A stretch of DNA of 64,000 nt from Oleiagrimonas sp963747595. GTDB taxonomy: Bacteria; Pseudomonadota; Gammaproteobacteria; Xanthomonadales; Rhodanobacteraceae. Numbering within the stretch: position 1 is the first letter of the stretch; every line of letters begins with the position of its first letter. Shown here piece after piece: positions 35,158 through 42,918 of the stretch. A program made the translations under genes and the position numbers. The notes beneath the pieces were generated by a model, which searched no databases, was not told the origin of the DNA, and saw nothing but the letters and a program-made list of their open reading frames with translations. The DNA lies in contig CAVVFO010000002.1 of assembly GCA_963747595.1 (NCBI GenBank), forward strand, positions 1,674,001-1,738,000. The letters run 5' to 3'.

Positions 35158-36852
35158 TCAATGGTTTTGTCTTGTCCAATCGTCCGTGCTGAAATCCGGA
35201 TGATGCAATTGACCCTCGGACTTGACGTGCACTTGGTTCAAATACCAGCCACGCCCGTTGATTTCCGCATTGGTTCGATAGAGAAATTGGACATAACGTG
35301 TGTTTGGCGGCAGTGAAAGCGTCTTGTTCTTCCACCCGTCGCTCGTGCCTGTAAATCGCGCCAGCGGGCGCCAGTGGACACCATCGTCAGAAGACTGGAT
35401 GACGCAGTAGTCACTGTTTTTTTCCGTGCGATACCAGGTGTGAAAAGATAAGGTGGCCTTTTTGTGATGGCCAACGTCGGCGGTCAGTTTCCGGTTGAGA
35501 TAGTTGCCGTATCCGGAGAACCAGGCACCGCGAGAGCCGGAAACAGCCACCGGAATGGCTTTGGCGACATCGGTATTGAACTCCCGTATGGTCGCAACAA
35601 CGGAAGGGCCGTGACGTGTCGGGTGCTCGCGGTTCGTCAAAATAATCGCGAGTATCCCGTTTCTCCTGTTTATGACGATATTGGTCCCGGTATAACCTTC
35701 GTGCCCGATGGAATGCTTCCCCGACAGCGCACCCATCATGTAACCGCGGTTTATCGACCATCCCAGTCCTGTCGCATCGCCCGGATACTTTTTGTCCCAG
35801 TTTGTGGAAATGAGCTTTACTGCACGCCGCGAGAGAACGCGCGCTCCCTCGTAGCGGCCTCCATTCAACATCATCTGCCCGAAGACCGCCAAATCGTGCG
35901 CGCTGCTGAACAGCCCGGCGTGCCCCGCCACGCCACCAAGTGCCCAGGCATTTTCGTCATTGACTTGCCCCTGAAGCATTCCGCGACCTGTCGATGGCTG
36001 ATATTCAGTCGCGTCGATGCGTCGTTTCAGGCGTGCCGGCGGGTTGTACATGGTGTCATCCATGTGCAAGGGTTCCGCAATATGCTTGTGCACGTAGGCG
36101 TCTTCCCGCTCGCCGCTCAGACGCTTGATCAATGCACCGAGAGTAATGAAGTTGATGTCGCTATAGACGTAGTGCGTCCCCGGGGGGTATTCCAGAGGCA
36201 AACCGAGCACGTATTTGATGCGCTTGGCGCGGCTGCCATGAATCGCGTAAAGCGGGGTGGGCGGATCGCCGCGAAGTCCCGAGGTGTGGGTAAGCAACTC
36301 CCGGATGGTGACCGTCTCCTTGCCGTTGACGCCGAACTGCGGGAGATACTTCGCGACCGGGTCATCCAGCTTGAATTTGCCCTCGTCCCACAACTGCATG
36401 ATCGCTGTGGTCGTGAACAGCTTGGTGACCGACGCCAGGTCGAATATCGTGTTCCTGTGCATCCTGACGGGATGCTTCATCAGATCACGATCGGCATTCC
36501 GGTAAAGTGCCGAATAGCCATAGGCCTGCCACTTGGCAATCTTTCCACAGCGGGCGATCAACACCACTGCGCCGGGCGTCACCCGTCTTACAAGCGCGCG
36601 ATCGACGGTGCCGTTCACCTGCCGCAGCGGAGCGGGCATCAACCCTGCCGCCCGCGGCGTGGTCGGGTGCAGGAGCGCCGCGGAAGCACACGAAGGGTGA
36701 TTCCAGGAAGCCGCTCTGTCGGCCGAAGACGCACGCGCCGGCGCGTGTGCGCGGGCAAAACCGACGCTTGGTGAAAAGGCCAGGAAAAGGATGATGGCCG
36801 CAGCTCCGGCAATCGACGCGGGTCGCTTCATCAAACCGCGATCCGAGCTCAT
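35158..36852 (-). CDS. Exported beta-lactamase-fold serine hydrolase, AmiE-like (copy 2)
   Basis: 564 residues with a signal peptide (SIAGAAAIILFLAFSPSVGFARA). The PF00144 catalytic set is SVTK (Ser141/Lys144), YSDIN and HEGYTG. It is closely similar along its whole length to the protein at 8661, including the C-terminal ~130-residue beta-rich domain (FHTWYRTEKNSDYCVIQSSDDG, GRGWYLNQVHV), so the pair arose by duplication. As first gene of the minus-strand operon, 103 bases before namZ, it matches the position of Bacillus amiE, whose product cleaves MurNAc from L-Ala. The amidase role is inferred from that synteny and fold. A copy of the 42-bp element lies 264 bases upstream. Confidence 0.83.
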   Translation of the reverse strand: MSSDRGLMKRPASIAGAAAIILFLAFSPSVGFARAHAPARASSADRAASWNHPSCASAALLHPTTPRAAGLMPAPLRQVNGTVDRALVRRVTPGAVVLIARCGKIAKWQAYGYSALYRNADRDLMKHPVRMHRNTIFDLASVTKLFTTTAIMQLWDEGKFKLDDPVAKYLPQFGVNGKETVTIRELLTHTSGLRGDPPTPLYAIHGSRAKRIKYVLGLPLEYPPGTHYVYSDINFITLGALIKRLSGEREDAYVHKHIAEPLHMDDTMYNPPARLKRRIDATEYQPSTGRGMLQGQVNDENAWALGGVAGHAGLFSSAHDLAVFGQMMLNGGRYEGARVLSRRAVKLISTNWDKKYPGDATGLGWSINRGYMMGALSGKHSIGHEGYTGTNIVINRRNGILAIILTNREHPTRHGPSVVATIREFNTDVAKAIPVAVSGSRGAWFSGYGNYLNRKLTADVGHHKKATLSFHTWYRTEKNSDYCVIQSSDDGVHWRPLARFTGTSDGWKNKTLSLPPNTRYVQFLYRTNAEINGRGWYLNQVHVKSEGQLHHPDFSTDDWTRQNH

Positions 36853-37557
36853 CCTTTACACCCCTTCCCCGTGCCGGGAAATGGCGCAATCCGGCGCTTT
36901 TCAAAGGGCCGTGAAACCGTAGACGCGCCGCATGTCTTCATCAGCATCCATCTCACCTGTCATCCACGCTGACACCGGCAGACCGAGCGCAGCGCTCTCG
37001 AACGGAGATACAAACCGCTCTGGCATATGTTGCTTCAGTCCCCTCATTGCAGGTTTCACGAGGACATTTGAAGTCCGTATATCGACGTGAAGCATAGTCA
37101 CAAGAAAGCGCTGCGGGCCAATGAAAAGATGGGCATTTGGCATAACTGCTGGTTGTAGGCACTCATGTCGTTCCCGCCGCACAAAGGGCGCTGGAGGGCT
37201 GCGACTGCTCCGCCTCCACCACGCAGCACCCCGAGTGACGGATATTCGATACCGGGACCACCGATCGCGCCCACCGTTTGAACGCCATCCGGGGCGCGAT
37301 AGCAGCCGCAACCAGTGACCGGTCACGGCGGCGATGCGCGGAGTATCGGCAATATCGCGGAAAACACGGTGGGACGCCCGCGGCGCACGGACGCGAACCG
37401 CGCCTACGTGGTCCGGTTCGTCATCCGCAAGCCATTCAAGTGGGATGCGCTCTCAGGTCGACGCTATTTGAGGAACGAACGCAGAGCTCGGCTCTTGCCG
37501 GCCAGCAACGGGGGAACATCGAAGCCGGCCTGCTCCAGCCGTCCGTCATCTCCAGGA
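36853..37557. other. Intergenic region, no convincing gene
   Basis: About 705 bases between the AmiE-like start and the murA stop. The only structure I can support is the 42-bp element (37117-37158, minus strand). An 80-codon frame beginning inside it (37143 to 36901) has no ribosome site, and its later residues match nothing I know or the frames in the other copies. Confidence 0.6.
37117..37158 (-). promoter_or_regulatory. 42-bp locus element, copy A (upstream of AmiE/NamZ/SSS/Dld/GH2/GH20 operon)
   Basis: Read on the minus strand: CTACAACCAGCAGTTATGC, 12 variable bases, then TTTTCATTGGC. Second block identical to copy B; first block matches copies B and C at 15 of 19 positions each. It points towards the largest operon of the peptidoglycan locus. 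Confidence 0.6.
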
Positions 37558-38817
37558 TCAGTTTGGCAAACGGCTGATATCCGCACCCAGCCCCACCAGC
37601 TTTTCTTCGATGTTTTCGTAGCCACGGTCGATATGGTAGATGCGACCGACGTTGGTCTCACCTTGCGCCGCAAGACCCGCCAGCACCAATGATGCGCCCG
37701 CCCGCAAGTCAGTTGCCATCAGCTGGGCTCCGGATATCGTGGGCACGCCGCGCACGATCGCGGTGTTGCCTTCCACCTTGATATCCGCCCCCAGGCGATG
37801 CAGCTCCTGCACGTGCATGAAGCGGTTTTCGAATACTGTTTCCGTGATGACGCCGGTGCCTTCGGCGACACAGTTGAGTGCCGTGAACTGCGCCTGCATG
37901 TCCGTCGGAAACGCAGGATACGGCGCAGTCGTCACATCCACGGCACGCGGACGGTGGCCGCGCATGTCAAGTTCGATCGTGTCTTCGCCGGTATTGATAT
38001 GCGCCCCGGCGTCCTCCAGCTTGGAAAGCACGGATTTCAGCAAGTCGGGCCGGGTCCGCCTGACGTGGACCCGGCCGCGGGTAATGGCGCCGGCCACCAG
38101 AAAGGTGCCTGTCTCGATACGGTCTGGAAGCACGGAATACTCTGTGCCGTGCAGGCGGTCGACCCCCTCGATCACCAGGGTAGCGGTACCGATGCCCTCG
38201 ATTTTTGCACCCATGCTGATGAGGCAATGGGCCAGATCGCACACTTCGGGCTCCTCGGCGGCATTTTCGATCACGGTGGTGCCTTTGGCGAGTACCGCTG
38301 CCATCATGATGTTTTCGGTGCCGGTCACCGTCACCATGTCCATCACGATGCGCGCGCCCCTGAGGCGCTTCGCGGACGCTTTGATGTAACCGTTCTCGAC
38401 ACTGATATCCGCACCCAGGGCCCGCAATCCCATGATGTGCTGGTCCACAGGCCGCGAACCGATCGCACACCCCCCGGGCAGGGACACCTCGGCCCGACCA
38501 AAATGGGCCAGCAGCGGGCCCAGCACCACGATCGACGCGCGCATGGTCTTGACCAGCTCATAAGGCGCGAAAAAACGGTGGACCGGGCGAGGGTCGACGC
38601 GGATCCGCATGTGCTCGTCCACCGCCAGTTCGGCGCCCATCTGCCCCAGCAGCTCCATGGTGGTGGTGACATCCTGCAGATGCGGCACGTTGCCGATGGT
38701 GACAGGCTCATCGGCCAGCAAGGAGGATGCAAGGATGGGAAGCACTGCGTTCTTGGCACCGGAAACCCATACGTCACCGTCGAGCTCCCTGCCCCCGCGA
38801 ATCACGATCTTGGCCAT
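37558..38817 (-). CDS. murA: UDP-N-acetylglucosamine 1-carboxyvinyltransferase
   Basis: 419 residues from the ATG at 38817 (MAKIVIRGGRELDGDVWVSGAKNAVLP), the normal MurA length; an in-frame start at 38853 adds 12 residues and is unlikely. The fosfomycin-target loop is present as PGGCAIGSRPVDQH with the catalytic Cys (about residue 117). The enzyme transfers enolpyruvate from PEP to UDP-GlcNAc, the first committed step of peptidoglycan synthesis, in the cytoplasm. It borders a locus devoted to degrading peptidoglycan; this may be chance. No bolA/ibaG-like partner gene is next to it, unlike many proteobacteria, and the flanking regions on both sides are long and empty. Confidence 0.97.
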   Translation of the reverse strand: MAKIVIRGGRELDGDVWVSGAKNAVLPILASSLLADEPVTIGNVPHLQDVTTTMELLGQMGAELAVDEHMRIRVDPRPVHRFFAPYELVKTMRASIVVLGPLLAHFGRAEVSLPGGCAIGSRPVDQHIMGLRALGADISVENGYIKASAKRLRGARIVMDMVTVTGTENIMMAAVLAKGTTVIENAAEEPEVCDLAHCLISMGAKIEGIGTATLVIEGVDRLHGTEYSVLPDRIETGTFLVAGAITRGRVHVRRTRPDLLKSVLSKLEDAGAHINTGEDTIELDMRGHRPRAVDVTTAPYPAFPTDMQAQFTALNCVAEGTGVITETVFENRFMHVQELHRLGADIKVEGNTAIVRGVPTISGAQLMATDLRAGASLVLAGLAAQGETNVGRIYHIDRGYENIEEKLVGLGADISRLPN

Positions 38818-39644
38818 CAAGATGCACTCGTCGCGGCGGACTGCAGTGCACACACGGGCTTCGCATGATTTGCGCGGTTCATCCGCCCCCCGGTGTCACG
38901 TAAACCGTCGGATGTCGCACAGGCGCGTGTTTGCCGAGAACCTTCAGGGGCACATCGGCGATCCGGGCTTGCATATGGGTGGTGGCGCACGTGAAATCCA
39001 GCGGAAAATTCTTTATCAAACAACGTCTGACTCTCTTGAGAGTGCACCATCCGATGGCTGGTGGAGACCCCCGGCCATCGGATACGGCGGCACAGTCACA
39101 TGACACAGCGGCGAGTCGCCATGTTACTGGAAGTGGTGTTGCGGTTGCACGTGCGGGCGTGCCCGGTTCCCGCCGCGAGGCCGCCGCGGAAGGGCTTGGG
39201 CGGCGTCCGCCGTGGAGCAAGTCTCGTGGGCTCCGGCTTTGCTCGCGTCCCGCGCGGCGCCCCGTTACCCGCGTGGGACGGCAGCGGATCTTCGCACACG
39301 CGCCACTGATGGGCACCACTGTGGAAGCGGGCGGGTCGTGCGCAAACCTTTGCACCCGGCCGCCGCGCTCGGGCACCCGTCGTGCCGCTTTTGCCATCAC
39401 ACTCCGCATGCAGCGCCAGCGGCTCCCGGCCGATTCACTGAGCGGTGCTCCTGCCAGATGCAAGGCGCGTGTGAACGTGGGATTCAGTCACGTTAACCAG
39501 TTCTTAATAATACACCCCGCGGTACTGGAATCTTTCCACCTCACGCCCATCTAATGCCTCGGAGCCGACACCTTTTTGCTCGGCTCGTGTGCGATTCACG
39601 GCTGTCCCCGCAGCCGCTACATAAAACCAAGAGGAGTCATCCCC
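38818..39644. other. Long intergenic region, no supportable gene
   Basis: About 825 bases between murA and the outer-membrane protein gene. Open frames exist on both strands but have no ribosome sites, no recognisable domains and atypical composition. A small inverted repeat, ACTCTC-TT-GAGAGT, lies near 39030, and an A/T-rich stretch around 39490-39515 probably belongs to the promoter of the next gene. Confidence 0.5.
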
Positions 39645-40250
39645 ATGAAAAAGCCCATGAAAAAGACACTCGCCGTTCTCGCCCTCGGTGCAGCCGGTGC
39701 GATGGCCATTCCTTCGGCGTTCGCTCAAAGCGCCCCGAACGACAGTGGCTACTGGTTCATCAACGGCAATGTCGGCCGTGCGCATCTGGACAAGAATCAC
39801 TACAACGGGCATGACACCGGTTACGCCGGCAATTTCGGCTACCGTTGGCTGGTCAGCCGCAATGCGGCATTGGGCGTGGAAGCCGGCTACAACGATCTGG
39901 GCAACATTCATCTGAACAATGCGTTCAACGACAAGAATGTGGTCAGCAACGGCCGCTCCTCATTGCACGGCTGGACGGCCGGCGTGGATGGTCACTTCAA
40001 CCTCAATCCGAACTGGTACATCAGCGCCCGCACGGGCGTGTATGGATGGAGCGGTCACGGCGTGAGCAATGACAGCAATCCGCTGGCGCAGAGTGTCTCC
40101 AAGACCGACTGGTATGGCGGCGCCGGCGTCGGCTACGACTTCGCCAGCAACTGGAGCCTGGGCCTGAAGTACGACTACTACCATGCCAGCAAGGACAACG
40201 TGGACCTGTCCACGGACATGGTGTCGGTGGGTGCCGAATACCGGTTCTGA
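39645..40250 (+). CDS. Small outer-membrane beta-barrel protein (OmpX/OmpA-barrel type), copy 1
   Basis: 201 residues from the ATG at 39645, preceded by AGAGGAG. Signal peptide ends AIPSAFAQS. The mature protein has alternating hydrophobic strands consistent with an eight-stranded barrel (GYWFINGNVGRAHL, FGYRWLVSRNAALGVEAGYNDLG, WTAGVDGHFNLNPNWYISARTGVYGW, WSLGLKYDYYHAS) and ends VSVGAEYRF with the terminal Phe required for outer-membrane assembly. It resembles the protein at 40462 in plan and C-terminus, so the two are paralogues. Function is unknown; such barrels often contribute to envelope stress tolerance or adhesion. A strong terminator follows 76 bases after the stop. Confidence 0.88.
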   Translation: MKKPMKKTLAVLALGAAGAMAIPSAFAQSAPNDSGYWFINGNVGRAHLDKNHYNGHDTGYAGNFGYRWLVSRNAALGVEAGYNDLGNIHLNNAFNDKNVVSNGRSSLHGWTAGVDGHFNLNPNWYISARTGVYGWSGHGVSNDSNPLAQSVSKTDWYGGAGVGYDFASNWSLGLKYDYYHASKDNVDLSTDMVSVGAEYRF

Positions 40251-40325
40251 GTGCCGGCAAGCCGTGGTTGACGCAGCCTGTGAAGTCGCTGGCTGCGTGA
40301 GCTGCAGAAAATGAAGAGGAACGGG

Positions 40326-40353
40326 AACGGGCGCCGTGGGCGCCCGTTCTTTT
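40326..40353 (+). terminator. Rho-independent terminator
   Basis: AACGGGCGCC, a GTG loop and GGCGCCCGTT form a perfect 10-bp stem followed by CTTTT. It ends the first barrel-protein transcript. Confidence 0.88.
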
Positions 40354-40461
40354 GCGCGGCTGCGAATTTTGTAATTTTCTTGTTAAGATGCGCCCGCCGA
40401 AGCGGCTTGCTTCGGTTTCCGGCCCCGGTCGGAAGGGAAATCCAACAAGGAGCAGACACGC

Positions 40462-41046
40462 ATGAACAAGACATGTGCAGCATTGGCCCTCGCCGCGGTA
40501 TGCGGTTTCAGCACGGGCACGGCGCAGGCCAAGGATCTCACCGGCTGGTTCGTCAACGGCGGCGTGGGCACGGCGCACTACAATGCCACCCTCGACGGTT
40601 ACGGCTCGGGGCACGAGTCGGACACCGCGTACAAGTTCAATGTGGGCTGGCGTTCGCAGTTCATCGGCGTGGAAGCGGGCTACATCGATCTGGGCAGTGT
40701 CAGTGCGAACGACGGCAGCGGCGACAGTGGCAAGCTCTCCGGCGACGGCTGGACATTGGGGCTGAACGGCCACTTCAACCTGACCCGGATGTGGTACGTC
40801 TCGGCGCGCGGCGGCGCCTTCCTGTGGAAATTGCACGCCAAGGGCTCGCTCGCCAATGGCGCGGGCGGGGTCCAGCGCTACGCCGGCGACGCCCAATCGA
40901 CGGATGGGTACGCAGGCGTGGGCACGGGACTCGATTTCAACCGCCACTGGAGCGCGGGCGTCAATTTCGACTACTACACGATCAGCAAGAACCCGTACAA
41001 CATCGACAGCAAGATCTGGACCGTGAGTGCCGAATACAGGTTTTGA
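40462..41046 (+). CDS. Small outer-membrane beta-barrel protein, copy 2
   Basis: 194 residues; the ATG at 40462 follows AAGGAG. Signal peptide ends STGTAQAKD. Strands such as GWFVNGGVGTAHYNATL, YKFNVGWRSQFIGVEAGYIDLGS, WTLGLNGHFNLTRMWYVSARGGAFLW and HWSAGVNFDYYTISKN match the barrel plan of the gene at 39645, and the C-terminus is VSAEYRF. Each gene has its own terminator with nearly the same stem, so the pair looks like a tandem duplication that has since diverged. No specific function can be given. Confidence 0.87.
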   Translation: MNKTCAALALAAVCGFSTGTAQAKDLTGWFVNGGVGTAHYNATLDGYGSGHESDTAYKFNVGWRSQFIGVEAGYIDLGSVSANDGSGDSGKLSGDGWTLGLNGHFNLTRMWYVSARGGAFLWKLHAKGSLANGAGGVQRYAGDAQSTDGYAGVGTGLDFNRHWSAGVNFDYYTISKNPYNIDSKIWTVSAEYRF

Positions 41047-41105
41047 GAACGTCCTGAAGAATCACGCTCGCGCGCCGCGCGAGCTGTATCAGAGAGCAAA
41101 AACAC

Positions 41106-41134
41106 GACGGGCGCCGCTGGCGCCCGTCTTTGTT
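41106..41134. terminator. Rho-independent terminator
   Basis: GACGGGCGCC, a GCT loop and GGCGCCCGTC form a perfect 10-bp stem followed by TTTGTT. It closes the second barrel-protein gene and faces the convergent aldolase gene. Confidence 0.85.
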
Positions 41135-41204
41135 CCGGAAGGAGGATATGGGGAGCAGGTCGCGCTGCACGTGCTTTCCGGTGCGCGCGACCTGCTCTAC
41201 GCGG

Positions 41205-42221
41205 CTACTCGCCGCTGTCGGCATCCCACTGGCCCAGCGCCGCCAGGCCATTGTCCCGTGCACGCGACGCGACCATCTTCTGCGCCTCGGCATAGTTGCC
41301 CTGCATGTCCTCGGCCCACAGTGACAACGCCGCCTGCTGCATGGCACGGCCGTAGGAGAACGACAGCGGCCAGGGATGGGGGCCGATCTGGTTCATGGCG
41401 TTGAGATGGGAGGTGGCCGCCTCGTCGCTCTGGCCGCCGGAGAGGAACACGATACCGGGCAACAGCGCCGGCACGGTGGACTTGAGACAACGCACGGTCG
41501 CCTCGGCCACGTCATCGGCGCTGGCCTGATCCGCACACTCCTTGCCCGAGACCACCATGCTGGCCTTCAGGATGGTGCCCTCGAGCATCACGTTCTGCTC
41601 GTACAGCGCGGCGAACAGGCTGCGCAGCGTGGCTTCAGTGACCTCATAGCACACGTCCAGGTCGTGGTCGCCGTCCATCAGCACCTCCGGCTCCACCATC
41701 GGTACCAGTCCTGCTTCCTGGCACAGCGCCGCGTAGCGTGCCAATGCATGACAGTTGGCCTCGATGCAGGTGGAACTGGGGATATCGCCGCCGATGGAGA
41801 TCACCGCACGCCATTTGGCGAACTGCGCCCCCAGGCCGACATACTCCTCCAGCCGCTCGCGCAGGCCATCCAGGCCTTCGGTCACTTTTTCACCGGGAAA
41901 ACCGGCCAGCGCCTTGGCTCCCTTGTCCACCTTGATCCCGGGAATGATGCCGGCCTCGCGCATGACACGCGTGAATGGCACCCCATCCCGCGTGGACTGC
42001 CGGATGGTCTCGTCGTAGAGAATGGCGCCGGAGATGTGATCGGACAGGTGCGGCGTGGTCAGAAGCATCTCGCGGTACGCGCGGCGGTGCTCTTCCGTGC
42101 TCTGGATGCCGACGGCATCGAATCGCTTGCCGATGGTGCCAGTGGACTCGTCGATGGCGATGATGCCCTTGCCGGGCGCGACCATGGCCTGGGCGACGTT
42201 TTCGAGGTCTTCGATGCTCAT
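41205..42221 (-). CDS. Fructose-bisphosphate aldolase, class I
   Basis: 338 residues of the eukaryote-like class I family, not the metal-dependent class II enzyme. Visible signatures: VAPGKGIIAIDESTGTIGKRF near the N-terminus, FAKWRAVISIG with an active-site Lys, and the Schiff-base Lys in LEGTILKASMVVSG. The enzyme splits fructose-1,6-bisphosphate to triose phosphates in the cytoplasm. Pyruvate kinase (42919, same strand) and gap (45353) are close by, forming a loose glycolytic group; phosphoglycerate kinase, often found among them, is absent. The start ATG at 42221 follows a purine-rich stretch (GGGAATTTCC). Confidence 0.95.
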   Translation of the reverse strand: MSIEDLENVAQAMVAPGKGIIAIDESTGTIGKRFDAVGIQSTEEHRRAYREMLLTTPHLSDHISGAILYDETIRQSTRDGVPFTRVMREAGIIPGIKVDKGAKALAGFPGEKVTEGLDGLRERLEEYVGLGAQFAKWRAVISIGGDIPSSTCIEANCHALARYAALCQEAGLVPMVEPEVLMDGDHDLDVCYEVTEATLRSLFAALYEQNVMLEGTILKASMVVSGKECADQASADDVAEATVRCLKSTVPALLPGIVFLSGGQSDEAATSHLNAMNQIGPHPWPLSFSYGRAMQQAALSLWAEDMQGNYAEAQKMVASRARDNGLAALGQWDADSGE

Positions 42222-42372
42222 GGAAATTCCCTGCAGTCTCGGAGGCGGAGTCCGCCGGCAAAAAACACGACAGCCGCGCCCCGTCGGAATGGGCCGCAGC
42301 TGTGTTTGGCAAGATGCGGATTATAGGCCAGATCGGGCGCCCCCACGAGTCGCGCCCCCGCGCGGAGCGCGA

Positions 42373-42813
42373 TCAGCTGCCGGAGTCGAATCCGGGCAGG
42401 TCGCAGGCATGGGTGATGCGCTGGCGCGCGGCCTTTCCGGGAGGCAGATTGAACGGCACGATGTAGTACGTGCGCACCGGCACCTGATTCGGATTGCCGG
42501 AGCTGGGCGTGTACTCGAAATGCTGGATCACGCTCAGCGCCGCTTTGTAAAGGTCACCCTTGGGGACCATCTTGCGCACCCGCAAGTCGCGGGTCTTGCC
42601 GTCCGATCCGATGGTGTAAGCCACCGCCACACATGTCGGCTTCTGCAGGTTGCGCCCCGTATTGGGCACATCGGCGTCGAACTGGCGCGTCGCCAGCACC
42701 CAATAGCCGGCACGGTGGGCTGGCCCCACGGTGACGGATTGCGCTCGCGCCGAAGGCATCAGCAATCCCGCACCACAAGCCACCACGGCAGTGAGAACAA
42801 CCTTCTTCAACAT
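42373..42813 (-). CDS. Small exported protein with TonB C-terminal-like domain
   Basis: 146 residues from the ATG at 42813, preceded by a near-perfect AGGAGGT; a longer frame to 42861 would add a basic stretch and is rejected. Signal peptide LKKVVLTAVVACGAGLLMPSARA. The rest resembles the TonB C-terminal fold (CVAVAYTIGSDGKTRDLRVRKMVPKGDLYKAALSVIQHFEYTPSSG), lacking the membrane anchor and proline-rich linker of a true TonB. Such stand-alone domains are common in this bacterial group and their role is unknown. It lies between the aldolase and pyruvate kinase genes on the same strand. Confidence 0.75.
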   Translation of the reverse strand: MLKKVVLTAVVACGAGLLMPSARAQSVTVGPAHRAGYWVLATRQFDADVPNTGRNLQKPTCVAVAYTIGSDGKTRDLRVRKMVPKGDLYKAALSVIQHFEYTPSSGNPNQVPVRTYYIVPFNLPPGKAARQRITHACDLPGFDSGS

Positions 42814-42918
42814 ATCGACCTCCTGTCGCCTTCGTTGGCGACGCCCGCCCATTGCCAGCATCCGCAGTGTGGCATGACCAGTTGATGCGCCAGCTTAACG
42901 CGCCCGACAACGCACTCC

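Noticed and set aside
36901..37326. 141-codon frame upstream of the AmiE/NamZ operon
   Set aside because: No ribosome site, no domain; its only conserved part is the 42-bp element, better explained as regulatory DNA.
38879..39554. Overlapping frames of about 200 codons on both strands between murA and the barrel gene
   Set aside because: Arg/Pro-rich translations, no homology I can recognise, no ribosome sites.
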